From contig JAFFSR010000397.1 of assembly GCA_017163975.1 (NCBI GenBank), positions 308,501 to 372,500 of the forward strand: a DNA stretch of 64,000 bases, given 5' to 3'. A program made the translations under genes and the position numbers. Of this stretch, positions 23,711-34,964 are shown piece after piece. Under the pieces are notes generated by a model, which was not told the DNA's origin, ran no database searches, and saw nothing but the letters and a program-made list of their open reading frames with translations. Position 1 is the first letter of the stretch. Each line of letters opens with the position of its first letter. Origin of the DNA: Anastatus disparis. Taxonomy: Eukaryota > Arthropoda > Insecta > Hymenoptera > Eupelmidae.

Positions 23711-25956
23711 TTTATGTAATCCAATAATTAAGATTTTCATAAATATTATATATTAAAATATTCAGATTCTTTTTCTTATTTGATTTCGATAACTATAAAT
23801 TCCAATTAAGTTACAATAATTGATTCAAATAATATTACAGAATTATATTTCCGTTAAATTGAAAATTAGAAACGTATTATAAGTAGAAAATGATTTTAAT
23901 ACTTACATGTTATGTCCCATTATATCTGTAATATTACATAATATGAAAGTTTATACGTACATATGTTATGTACAAATTTCTTAATTTTAAACATCGCCAT
24001 AAAATATTTACCCACGGACCTGGCAAGTAATTTTGTAAATATTTAATAAGATTTAAAAAATTTCAGAACACTTTAAAATAAATAATAAAAAAAAAGATAA
24101 CAAAAAGTAATATAATTTTGTTAGTAAAATTCAACGTTAATTTATAAAGAAAAAAATTTGAAAAATCTTTTGTTAAAAATTATGGTAAGATGTCATAGTT
24201 TTATTACCTTTATTATATACTTGACATTTATTTCGTGATTTCATTAAGTTCTAATGTCAAGATTCGATAGTTTCTAATACTAAATAAATGGATTTATTCT
24301 GTGAACCATGTAAAATTCAATTATAAAAAAAATACTTGACAGTTGTTTCATGATTTCATGAAATTCTAATGTCAAGGTTTGATTTTATTTATAGTTATAA
24401 CATATAAGTTATAACATATATATTTCACAGGTGGTAATGAATCTGAAAACATAGCTCTGTGTCGAAGACTTGCAGTTTCAACATTTTGAGAATTTCAGTT
24501 GCCGGTATTTTATACAACCATTGAATTTCTTTGAAGAATAAGATTGCTTCTTTAAATTATTGAAAATATGATATTTCATTGCTGCACATTCTGTAATTAT
24601 ATAAACTATCAATTTCCATTGTATACTAATACTGCAACATTTTTGAATTATAAAACTAACAATTATTAGACAATAAATTTTTTAGAAACTTATTTTATTA
24701 AACAATAAATATTTTACATAGTTATTAAAATACTTGCTTATAATTATTTTAACAGTATAGAATTAAAAGTTTCTTTGATTTATTCATTTTTATGATAAAA
24801 GTTATTTCAGTAAAAAAGTAAACAAAGGTGAAAATAGTTTCTGTCTTTGTCTCTCTCATAATAAAACCTCATTCCGTCTTTCAAGTTCGATTCATAGACC
24901 AAACTCAAGTAAAGATTCGTTACTCAAATCTCATTCTGTCTCTTCTTCTCTCATGATAACAAAAAAAGACAGATGATGTAACCAGTACTTAATTTGTGTT
25001 TATGAATTTAAAACTCAATGCTTGAGTTTGAGCAACGACTATAAATTCGGACCTCAGGCTGAAAGTTATAGTGGTTACTCAGTTCTCAGTTCTCAGCTTA
25101 CATGAATCAAACATCATTCCGTCTTTTTTTTTCTCATGATGAGAAAAAAGACAGATGACACAACCATTATTTGAGTTAATTCCATACATTCGAATCTAAT
25201 TATTTTTCTTTCAAGTATTTTATAGAATAATAATGAGTTTAACATAAACAATTCTCTTACTTATGTAGTATAGATGTATAGTACCACCAACCGTATTTAG
25301 TACTACATGTATGCGTGTGCGTGATACGAGATCGCGATGTCCCAGGGGGGTTGCTCTAGAAAATTGCAATACTCTGTACCACAGAGGGGCGATTCAACCT
25401 ATGCTACATATGTATGTATCACGGTGATATGTATGTACGTTCGAACGTAAGTTGGTAGCACTGCTAAGACAAGTCGTCGCGCGCAAAAATTGTATCTACA
25501 TGGAAACGGAGACTTAAGGTCTTGACGGTTCGACAGACGATTCAATGCGCGCGACGACTTGTCTTAGCAGTGCTACCAACTTACGTTCGAACGTACATAC
25601 ATATCACCGTGATACATACATATGTAGCATAGGTTGAATCGCCCCTCAGAGACAGAAGATATGAAATCAATGTGCTGAACAAAGATAGCATATATCGATA
25701 CACTAAGTTTATCGTTTCGGAGCAACCCTACAGTCCCCAGTCCCGACCAAGCTTCCATTCTCCTATGTTTGATTTCGTACTCAGAATTGGTCACTTTATG
25801 GTTTTTGATGCTTAAGTTTACAACAATAACATCGAATAACATTGATGTTTAATTTTTATCAATCAATAAAATAAATATCTATTAAAGTTCTATTTTTTAT
25901 ATGCGCATCTAGACAATTATAATAAATATAATATAACAAAATATTTAAATATTAAA
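23711..25956. other. 5' region of the large transposon, non-coding
   Basis: Between the left inverted repeat and exon 1. It holds two copies of a CTTGACA...TAATGTCAAG segment (about 24,227 and 24,338), a duplicated GACAGATGA region (24,970 and 25,152) and the foldback insertion at 25,384. No open frame of note. Promoter elements for the gene would lie here but none is obvious. Confidence 0.5.
25384..25648. mobile_element. Foldback element with near-perfect 100-bp arms
   Basis: GAGGGGCGATTCAACC starts an arm (25,384-25,484) that is repeated in inverse orientation at 25,547-25,648 almost without mismatch. The spacer is ~62 bp and GC-richer than the surroundings. Arms include a CACGGTGATATG and a TTCGAACG palindrome. 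No clear target duplication was identified. Confidence 0.8.
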
Positions 25957-26169
25957 ATGGGATTTTCAAGTAAATCAGAGAGTTATAGTAGATGTTGTAA
26001 TCCTTATAAATTGAAGAATCATAGGAAAACTAAGTCATTACAAAAAGTGTCAGAAAATATTAAAAAAGTTTTGATTAATGTTTCATTAAAGGAAAAAATA
26101 TGTTCTACATGCAGAAAGCGTGCTTGTAAAGATTATAATGATCTGCAATGTTGGTGTTCATCTATTTAA
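25957..26169 (+). CDS. Transposase-like gene, exon 1
   Basis: Starts at ATG 25,957 (AATATTAAAATGGG). Encodes MGFSSKSESYSRCCNP... then KEKICSTCRKRACKDYND. Two cysteine pairs (RCCNP; CSTCRKRAC) are typical of the family's N-terminus and may bind zinc. The open frame stops at 26,169; the true splice donor is probably slightly before it but is not certain. Confidence 0.6.
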   Translation: MGFSSKSESYSRCCNPYKLKNHRKTKSLQKVSENIKKVLINVSLKEKICSTCRKRACKDYNDLQCWCSSI

Positions 26170-27307
26170 TTTTTTATGAAAATTATTGTTTAAAATCAAT
26201 TAATATATAAATTATTTAAAAAAAAACTAATAATAAAAAAAAAATACTAATAAAATTATTATTAATATATTAATTATATCTTTTCTATAAAGCTTGCATG
26301 CAATTATTTTATTCTGGGTATAATATTATTGGAAAAAAAAACTTGTTTACAAAATTTCTGTTAAATGTTTAATATTTTGATTATAGTTGCTTCGGTTTCA
26401 TCTAAATTTTGCATGCTACTACTTTATTTTAGATCTAATAAAAATGGTAAAGTGTAATTCACACAATTTCTGTTTAAAGATTATCTTTTATATAAATTTT
26501 CTTTATATAAGTTTTGCATGAAATTATTTTATTCTAGATGTAAAATTATTGTCAAGAAAATCTTATTTACAAAACTTTTGTTGAATGTTTAATATATAGG
26601 TTATGGTTACTTTTGTTTTATTTAAATTTTGCATGATATTACTTTATTTTAGATGTAATTAAAATGGTGAAGTGTAATTCACACAATTTCTGTTTAAAGA
26701 TTATCTTTTATATAAATTTTGCATGAAATTATTTTATTATAGATGTAATATTATTGTCAAGAAAATCTTATTTACAAAACTTTTGTTGAATGTTTAATAT
26801 TTAGGTTATAGTTGCTTCTGTTTTATGTAAATTTTGCATGCTTTTACTTTATTTTAGAACCAAAAATTACTTTATTTTATAACTAATATTAATGGCAAAG
26901 AAGTGTAATTTACAAAACTCCTATTGAAAGTTTAATATGTAGGTTACCGTTAATTTCAAATATCAACTAAAAGCTATAAATTTTCAATCTTCTCACAAAA
27001 TTAAAATTATTTATTCAGAGTATTAGTATTTAAAACATTTAATTCTTCTTATAAGATGCATCATATAAATAGCTCTTATTGTAGTTTGATTATGTGTTTT
27101 TCAACAATCATTATTTTGTAGTAGCTTTGTAGTTCTGTAAAACTTGAGATGCGTTGAAAAATTAAATGAAATTTATTAATTTATGTATTTTAATTTTTTT
27201 AATTTGCTTTTATAATATCTTTCTTGCATGTTTCTTATTTAGTATTTTCTTTTCTGTAAGGTTTCTAATATAAACTTATTCTTGCTCTGCTATTCTATTC
27301 TTTGCAG
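26170..27307 (+). repeat. Intron with ~206-220 bp tandem repeat
   Basis: Three copies of a unit starting GCATGAAATTATTTTATT begin near 26,296, 26,516 and 26,721. Each contains TTTGCATG, CAAAACTTTTGTTGAATG and TTCACACAATTTCTG segments. No coding potential. The region ends in CTATTCTTTGCAG, a good acceptor, at 27,307. Confidence 0.75.
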
Positions 27308-27458
27308 TAATGAAAGTAGATAGTTTACAAAGTCCATCTTCAGTAGGGGCTGTATCTAGATTTAGTAATGATTGCTTTAATAATGATTTGGATGATATTT
27401 TAAATGAGTTGAATAATACCATGAATATTTCGTTTTACATAAAATATTTTCTGCTTAG
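27308..27458 (+). CDS. Transposase-like gene, exon 2
   Basis: Follows a TTTGCAG acceptor. Encodes MKVDSLQSPSSVGAVSRF and LDDILNELNNTMN in the same frame as exon 3. It ends at CTTAG/GTAAAT. Either this is a donor for a 45-bp intron or the TAA at 27,460-27,462 is a real stop. Confidence 0.5.
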
Positions 27459-27503
27459 GTAAATCCGTGATATAATCTCTTCTGTTACGAACTTTTATTT
27501 AAG

Positions 27504-27772
27504 AGATGATATAACTTGGACTATGCCTGGCATGAAGGATGTAATATGTACAAGAAATAGTGATGGAATGAAGGAGAAACTTCAAAAGCGACTGATTCTG
27601 TTGAATTTGACGGAATTGTATCAGCTTTATATATTAGAATTTCCAAAGAATAAAATTGGTCTCACAAAATTTACTATGTTGCGCCCTCAAAACAGTGTGT
27701 TAGCAGGAAGCAGTGGAACTCACAGCGTGTGTGTCTGTTCTTATCATCAAAATGTAAAGTTGATGATTTTAG
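27504..27772 (+). CDS. Transposase-like gene, exon 3
   Basis: Encodes RDDITWTMPGMKDVICTRNS, LQKRLILLNLTELYQLY, KIGLTKFTMLRP and SGTHSVCVCSYHQNVKLMIL, the best conserved N-terminal block of the family. It ends TTTTAG/GTACTT, a donor. The 78-bp intron to 27,850 ends TTTTTTTTACAG. Confidence 0.75.
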
Positions 27773-27850
27773 GTACTTTAATTTATTATGATCATATATC
27801 TTAATATAAATAATAGTGATTCCAATTTTGAAGGCTTATTTTTTTTACAG

Positions 27851-27862
27851 ATAGTCATTTTA
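27851..27862 (+). CDS. Transposase-like gene, start of exon 4
   Basis: Twelve bases after the ACAG acceptor (phase joins G to AT as Asp, then SHF). Coding is interrupted by the TA-flanked insertion beginning 27,863 and resumes at 31,416. Confidence 0.65.
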
Positions 27863-28806
27863 GTCCGCAGTACAGAACCCTTTTTAAAAAATGATTACCA
27901 CATACTTAGAACTTTGTAAGCGGCTTCATTTCGTCAAGTCTACCAAACTTTTTATCTACGAAAACTCTCGGAACCGCTGCGTTTTTTAATAATTAATTAT
28001 TAAACATGTCGATTCGACGATGTATTGTTATGCAATGACCACATACTTTTTTTTACATGGAACTAAAAGATATTTTTATAACAAAAATCAAATAATGTAT
28101 GGCCGACAAAAATAATTCTGCGTTAGATGAGTCTACCATTTGAATTATGTCGATAGGACGGGGTTATGTTATGCGATGACCACATAGCCAATTTTTATGG
28201 GATTGCTTGATAATTAATTATGAAACCATAAGATCATAATGTCCGACAAATTTTCTGCAGATTTTTTTCAGTCCGACAATCGGAACATGTCATTGTTACG
28301 AGGTATGGTTTTGTGATTACCATATGTCGGACAAGGGTATGACGTGTCACATGATATTATTTTATGTATTAAAAGGGCAATGACCGACACAAATATTGTA
28401 TCTTTACGTCAGACCGACAAAAAAAGATTTATAATTAACCCGTCACTTATGTATGTGTCATATAAAGAACACGTAGTTCAAAATTATCTAATAAAATTTA
28501 AATTTATATTTTGCACAAATGAAACTAGTTAGTATGATCAAGTATAGACATAGAAAAATACATTCACATTTTTTAATTTTTGAAATTAATTTTTTTTTCC
28601 AATTTTTACCGATATTTTTATATGTACGAAAATGAAAAAAAATTAAATTCTTAGAATAATTTAATTTTGCAGCTATGGTTGTTATTTTCATAACGTCAAA
28701 AATTATACGTCATTTTTGTGTCATCTTAATAAAAGATTTTCATAGAAGGATCAAAATACTATTAATAAGACATGCCTCTTATTTTTTAATATAATTATCT
28801 GATTAA

Positions 28807-29192
28807 GGGGACCAGGTACTATTAGAACTTGAAAAATTCAAATATGAATAATTGAAAATTTATTGCTTTTATCCAAAGGAATAAATTTTTTGAAAAAATA
28901 CTTATGTTTCAGAAGACTTTTTATTTCTGAAACTTTTATCCATCTTAAAAATTCAACTTATGGTCCCCGTTAACATTCTGGTACTAAAAACAGATTGGTC
29001 GCAAGGTTTTTTTAAGAGTTTTCATCTGATCTTGATGAAATTTGGTGGAGATTTCCAAAATCATCTTAGAATCCACATGAGCGAGAGACATTCCTAAAAA
29101 TTTCAAATAATAAAAAAATTTTCTAAAAAAAATAAATTTTTTTTTTAATTTGTTTATTTATTTTTATAAATAATAAGTTAATACACAAATTA

Positions 29193-29254
<62 letters not shown>

Positions 29255-29542
29255 TTATAATTTGCTATGCTCATTAATTCTAATATAATTTTAAAAATCT
29301 CCACCAAATTTCATAAAGATCCGATAAAAACTCATGAAAAAACTTTGCGACCAATCTGTTTTTAGTACCAGAATAGTGAACGGAGACCATCAGTTGAATT
29401 TTTAAGATAGATAAAAGTTTCAGAAATAAAAGTCTTCTGAAAAATAAATATTTTTTCAAAAAATTTTTCCTTCTAGATAAAAGCAATAAATTTTTAATTA
29501 TTTATATTCAAATTTTTCAAGTTTTAATAGTACCTGGTCCTC
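28807..29542. mobile_element. TTAA-flanked foldback element with central (AT)n
   Basis: Arms begin GGGGACCAGGTACTATTAG and the inverse of GAGGACCAGGTACTATTAA. They run about 250 bp each (28,807-29,060 and 29,290-29,542) around a (TA)n at 29,194-29,247. TTAA duplicates at 28,803-28,806 and 29,543-29,546 indicate piggyBac/Kolobok-style TTAA targeting. Minus-strand frame 29,280-29,486 is a by-product. Confidence 0.85.
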
Positions 29543-30959
29543 TTAATGGGGCATTTAGAGAGTAGGTATGTGTTGTACGCGGTACATGCGTAGACAATGA
29601 CATGAAATTAATTATTTGTTATTAACTATTTATTATTCGTGATAGATAAAAATTCTTAACAAAATAAATCTTTAATCCCTTATGTGTCGTATACGACACA
29701 TTACAGAAAATGGGCTTATGGATGCTTTAGGTTTCTTAAACTTCCGAAGCGCACCTAGAGGAACTCAAAATAAGTCAAACATATGAAAAAATATTTACTT
29801 TTTAAATGGGAAAGGGGTCTCGAACTCAATAGGTTAAAATAAAAAATGAAATTCCTAAAAATTTCATTCTTTGTAAAAAAGTAAATTTGCAGCGCTAAAA
29901 ATAATTCATTTTAATTTGAAATCATTTTTTTTTTCAATTTTTATTTAAACTTTTTTTTTTAATTGTCTATTAAATCGATATTTTTCCATTTTTTATAATT
30001 TAACATTTTATCGCTAAAATATACAGCATGAATTCTTTCTTTATAAAGATTTAATTATGAATATTTTTCTAAGATCACATTTTAATCCTCGAAAATGAGC
30101 ATAAAATTTTATTATTTTATCAGCATTACATAGGTAGAAAAACATTTTATATTGGTTAAAGAAATAGTCATAAAAATTCTTATTTTCAACTCTTCATTTC
30201 AAAGCAATAGGCATAAAATGGTAAAAAGATCGTTTTAATTTCTACTAGGGTATTAGACTGATAAATAATTCTATACATACCACTAAAATATTTCTTTATA
30301 TGAAACTTAGATTTTAGTGTTTACTTATCAATTAAAGAATCGTTATTATTATTAGAAATATTAATTCATTGTTTATATTTAAGTTTTTAATAATTAAACT
30401 TTTAAATACATAATTTTTTAAAGGAATTTATAAAAAAATCAAGTTTTTTTTTGACACATTGCTAATATAATGTGGGAATGCTTGAAAATCTCAAATTATA
30501 ATATTGTAAAAGACATACTGCAATTTAGTAAACGAATTTTAGCAAACGAATACAGTAAAAGAAATAAGAAATGATAATAATTTAAAAGTAATAATATTAT
30601 ATAAAATTTAATAGTGTTAATGATATTAAATAAAACATTAATTAACAACATGCTTTAAGAAAAAAATTCATTTTTGATTTATTCATAAAATTAAAAGTTT
30701 TGCTCATTTTTTTCATATATAAGTTATTTATTTTTATTGCTATTTATAAATTTTTGTTAAATAAGTTTTTCAAATTTAATATATTTATGTCTTATTTAGA
30801 ATAATTTAGACATAAAATAATTGTCCTAAGACAGTTGAGTTCTACAGGGTACTACTACTTATTTTCAATTAATTTTCTTGTGATTTTCATTAGATTTCGG
30901 TAGCAATTTTGTCGGCCGCATATTCTAGTGTACTCTACATTTTATTTAAAATAGAAAAA
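29543..30959. other. Interior of the TA-flanked element, no gene seen
   Basis: AT-rich, with no convincing frame. It includes a GTCGTATACGACACATTA palindromic motif near 29,688. Confidence 0.5.
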
Positions 30960-31415
30960 ATCCCAGATTGGACATGTAGTAATCACAAAACCATACCACG
31001 TAACAATGACATGTTCCGATTGTCGGACTGAAAAAAATCTGCAGAAAATTTGTCGGACATTATGATCTTATGGTTTCATAATTAATTATCAAGTAATCCT
31101 ATAAAAACATAGCCCTGTCCTATCGACATAATTCAAATGGTAGACTCATCTAACGCAGAATTATTTTTGTCGGCCATACATTATTTGATTTTTGTTATAA
31201 AAATATCTTTTAGTTCGATGTAAAAAAAAGTATGTGGTCATTGCATAACAATACATCGTCAAATCGACATGTTTAATAATTAATTATTAAAAAACGCAGC
31301 GGTTTCGAGAGTTTTCGTAGATGAAAAGTTTGGTAGACTCGACAAAATGAAGCCGCTTACAAAGTTCTAAGTATGTGGTAAACATTTTTTAAAAAGGGTT
31401 CTGTACTGCGGACTA

Positions 31416-31567
31416 TTTATGTAATTTTACAAAAAATGAAGAACATAAAATAACATCATATGCAGATAGTTTTGATTTTTTAATTTGTGAATCACCATCT
31501 GACTTGTGTTATTTAAACAACTGCGACAAATGTCCAGGATCTATTAATCTAGAGAAATTCTTATTAA
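31416..31567 (+). CDS. Transposase-like gene, middle of exon 4
   Basis: Continues ...IYVILQKNEEHKITSYADS, FDFLICESPSDLCYLNNCDK, CPGSINLEKFLL up to the TTAA at 31,564-31,567. The NCDKCPG motif is a family signature. The next codon (AAA) is split by the TTAA insertion and completed at 39,484. Confidence 0.75.
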
Positions 31568-31634
31568 GAGGCGGTTGGAACCAAATCGGTGACTTGCGGT
31601 ATATATCAAGTCAGCATTTTTCGCTTTACGATAA

Positions 31635-31942
31635 TGTTGAAATTATTCGATTATGGGGCGAGGTAATCAAAGTTTCTATAAGCAGACACTGCAATAAATT
31701 ACACACAAGTTGTATTCAAAGTATTTATTGTTCAATATACACTCCTTAGTAAAGCACGCTCGTATTAAATTAATAAAAAGGCTGATCGACACAGACACCG
31801 CTCAGAAACCACACGATGAGTCGCTTAACAAGCACACACTGGTCGACCGTCGCATATACAGAGAGAGAGAAGAAAAGAGGGCGCTTCTGTCCACGACAGC
31901 CTTAACTAAATTCACACATGAAATATGCGTACACTCTTAACA
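31635..31942 (-). repeat. Copia-1 3' LTR
   Basis: On the + strand TGTTGAAATT...ACTCTTAACA. Differs from the 5' LTR by C/T near 31,762, AA/TC near 31,773 and one GA unit in the GAGAGA run near 31,860. Confidence 0.95.
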
Positions 31943-31953
31943 CTCCCTCCCGC
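31943..31953 (-). promoter_or_regulatory. Copia-1 polypurine tract
   Basis: Read on the minus strand GCGGGAGGGAG lies immediately upstream of the 3' LTR, the expected site for priming plus-strand DNA synthesis. Confidence 0.75.
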
Positions 31954-32083
31954 ATATTTTTTTTTTTTTTTAAAAAAGAAAGGAAATCAAAAGAAAACCT
32001 CCGACCGTCCATCACTCCCAATCACTTCTTCAAATTTTTACTTCCTGCAACAGAGAACCAGTTTATAGGTTATATAAAACATA

Positions 32084-34964
32084 TTATATATTTAAGATTA
32101 ATTTCATCAATTTAGCGTGCAAATCGAACGATAAGGGCTTAGTCAATACATCCGCTATTTGCTCTTTCGAAGCTAACCAATTTACTTTAACTAGATCTCT
32201 CGTGACACATTCTCGAACGTAATGCTCCTTGATCTCAGTCATGTGTCTCAATTTTCCTCCTCCTCCAGTTTTAACACTTGCCTCCGCAGCTCGATTATCG
32301 CTCCATAAAGCCATGGGTGTGAACTCGTTCTTAAGGAATCTTTTTAAAGAGTTATACAAGAAAATCAGCTCCTGGCAGCAGTCGCTCATAGCTACGTATT
32401 CGGCCTGACAAGTTGATAGAGCAACATACTGCTGTTTCTTCGTTCTCCAAGCTACAGTGTCTCCATACAGCTTTATGACGTATCCACTTGTTGTCAGAGA
32501 TCCTTTACAATCTCCAAAACTCGCATCTGAAAAGCCTTGTAAAGAGTCACCTTTACCAAAGTAATTTAAGCCTATATCTTTTGTGCCTTTCAGATATCTG
32601 AAGACTCGCTCTAACATTTTCCATTCCTTTTCAGATGGGTTGATTTGATGTCGACTGAGAACATTAACTGCGTAAGCAATGTCTGGTCTGCAAGTGTTAG
32701 CCAAGTAGAGCAAAGTACCAACAGCCTCTCGATAAGGTCGATTTGAACTATTTTCTGTGTTTATAATTGTGTTCAAATCCTCGTTTTCCTCGTGATCTTT
32801 CCTATCTCTGTTGGCTACTTGATTTGTGACCATAGGTGTCCTTTGAGGATGTTCCTTATCAAATCCGAACTTAATCAGCATTTTATCAATGTATTTCTCT
32901 TGTTTGATACTAAGATTCTTCTCTTTTCGGTTTCTGTGTATCTCCAGTCCTAGAAATACTTTTGGTTCTCCAATGACCGTCATTTCAAACTCCTTCATTA
33001 AATTTTGCTTTATCTCGTTCAATTTTCCTATGTCGTTACTGACCAGCATCACATCGTCTACATAAAGCACAAGAATCAAAAGTCTGTTGTTTTCGCACCA
33101 AGTAAACAGACATGGCTCATCGTCGTAGACCTTTAAATTAAGTTTGAGAGCAGTTGTACGAAATCTTTCATTCCAGCACTTGGGACTGACTTTCAGTCCG
33201 TATAAAGCCTTTTCAAGTTTGCACACCTTGTCTCGTCTCGTTTCTGCTGTGCAGTTCACTCCATCAGGTATCTCCATGTAGACTTCATTGTTGAGAATGC
33301 CATTCAAGAACGCTGTTTTAACATCGATTTGACAGATGTCCATATTGAATCGATTTGCGATGGCTAGCACAGATCTGATTAAAGGCAGACGTGAAACTGG
33401 TTCGTATGTTTCCTGCAAGTCATAAACGTTCCTGTCTTTAAAGCCTCTGATAACAAGCCTAGCTTTGTATTTTGTGTTACCATCTAGGTCCTCCTTTTTC
33501 CTCAGAACCCATCTAGAATCAATGATGTTGGGTTTCTTGCCATTTCTTGTCTCTGGTCTATCAACTGTTCTCCAAACGTTGTTTTTATGCATGGAATTTA
33601 ATTCGTCCTCGATAGCCTCCTTCCATCGTTGTTTATCAGTTGATGACATGGCTTCTTGATATGTGGCAGGGTCTCCATTTAGTTTAGCAATCAATGCTGT
33701 AGTAATTTCTTCAGTTAAAGCCTCTTCATTAGTGATATGTTCCTTCACTTTTCTCGGACGACCTCTTCCTCTTTTGGGCACTCCCTCCGTTCTCGTTGTC
33801 TGGTTCTCCTTTTCATTCTCGAATTCAGTAAACCATGTATTACGATTTACCTCGCTGTCCAGTGTCTCCCAGTTATTTAGTTCTCTACGTTTATACTTAT
33901 CAGCAAAGACTAGCTTCTCGTTGAACCTGACGTCTCGACTCTCGTAGAACTTTCCTTCTTCAGGTTTGAACAAAACGTAGCCTGTTTCCTTGTATCCAAT
34001 CAAGACAGTTCTACTTCCAATACCTCGAAATTTAGGACCAGTTTTCCTTTGCACCTTCATGTAAGCTAGGCAGCCAAACCGTTTCAGTTGAGTGATGTCA
34101 ATCTTGTGATAAGGAGCAAATTTCTCTAACGGTGACATCATATCATTAGAAGCATGTGGCAATCTGTTATATGCGAACACAGCAGATCCCAGAGCCACAT
34201 CCCACATGTTTTCTGGCAGTCCTGAGTCGTAAATCATTACTCGTACCTTCCTTTGAATGGTTTGGTTGAATCTTTCGGCAACACCGTTATGTTGAGGTGT
34301 ATCAGGACAAGCCAGTTGATTCTCCGCTCCTAGTTTTTGCAGTACTTCCACGGTGTGTCCTCCTGTATACTCGGTGCCTTGGTCTGTTCTGAGGTAACAA
34401 ACCTTAGCATCTTTTCCCAATAAATTTCGAGTACTCTTGACAAAAGATTCCAAGCATTGACCGGTTTCGACCTTGGTTTTCATTGGGTATGCCATGGCCA
34501 GGCGGGAATAGTCATCTATAAATACAGATATAAATCTGTATCCCTTTGGATAGGTACTTGGACTTATTACACCCATTACATCTGAGTGTATTATCTGGAG
34601 TGGTTCAGATGCTCGTTGTCTAGTCGAATTGAATGGTTGTCTGTTGAGCTTCGATATCATGCATACTTCGCAATCTAGTATGGATTCATCGAAGTTTGTC
34701 TCCTTTAGGTCCTTAATCTCCTTATATTTTCCTTGTAACTCCTTTAGATATTTAAGGGACGCGTGTCCCAGTCTAGCGTGCCAGATCATAGCTTTACTGT
34801 AGGGAGAAACAATCTCAGTAGTTTTTGAATGCTCCATATCCAAAGCAATCTCATCAGTTTCTTCCACTTCCTCAGTGTTATTTATAACTCTGTCTCGCAG
34901 AGTATTGTTGAAGTCTGAGATCCTTTTGGTCTTTGTTTGTTTCTCCTCGTTTTTTTTTCGTCTT
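32084..34964 (-). CDS. pol: Copia-1 pol: integrase, reverse transcriptase, RNase H
   Basis: About 930 residues after the protease. GAG-pre-integrase/HHCC domain: WHARLGHASLKYL with CEVC. Integrase core D,D(35)E: IHSDVMG, YLRTDQGTEYTGG, PQHNGVAERFNQ. RT: LVIRGFKDR, QIDVKTAFLNG, catalytic LYVDDVMLV. RNase H: GFSDASFGD, CQAEYVAMSD, WSDNRAA, HYVRE. It copies the element RNA to DNA and integrates it. The apparent start at 34,867 is GTG within a longer open frame and is not a real start. The frame is -1 relative to gag across the T9 (A9 in sense) run at 34,950-34,958, so in the ancestor gag and pol were probably one frame as in other copia elements. All catalytic residues are present. Confidence 0.92.

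Larger units (their letters stand above)
27863..31413. mobile_element. 3.55-kb element with ~470-bp inverted repeats, TA target duplication
   Basis: Ends GTCCGCAGTACAGAACC and its inverse (GGTTCTGTACTGCGGAC) are flanked by TA at 27,861-27,862 and 31,414-31,415. Inverted repeats run about 27,863-28,330 and 30,960-31,413. Multiple copies of GTCGGAC/GCCGACAAA lie in the subterminal regions (about 28,099, 28,238, 28,272, 28,326, 28,381, 28,412; 30,913, 31,021, 31,052, 31,171). No transposase frame is present, so it is non-autonomous. The TA target suggests a Tc1/mariner-like or other TA-inserting enzyme. It carries a nested TTAA foldback (28,807-29,542). Confidence 0.88.

Noticed and set aside
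28807..29542. Hairpin as a microRNA precursor
   Set aside because: Arms of ~250 bp with TTAA duplication and AT microsatellite identify a MITE.
34867..34867. GTG as the start of copia-1 pol
   Set aside because: The frame is open upstream to the A9 run; copia pol is made as a fusion with gag.
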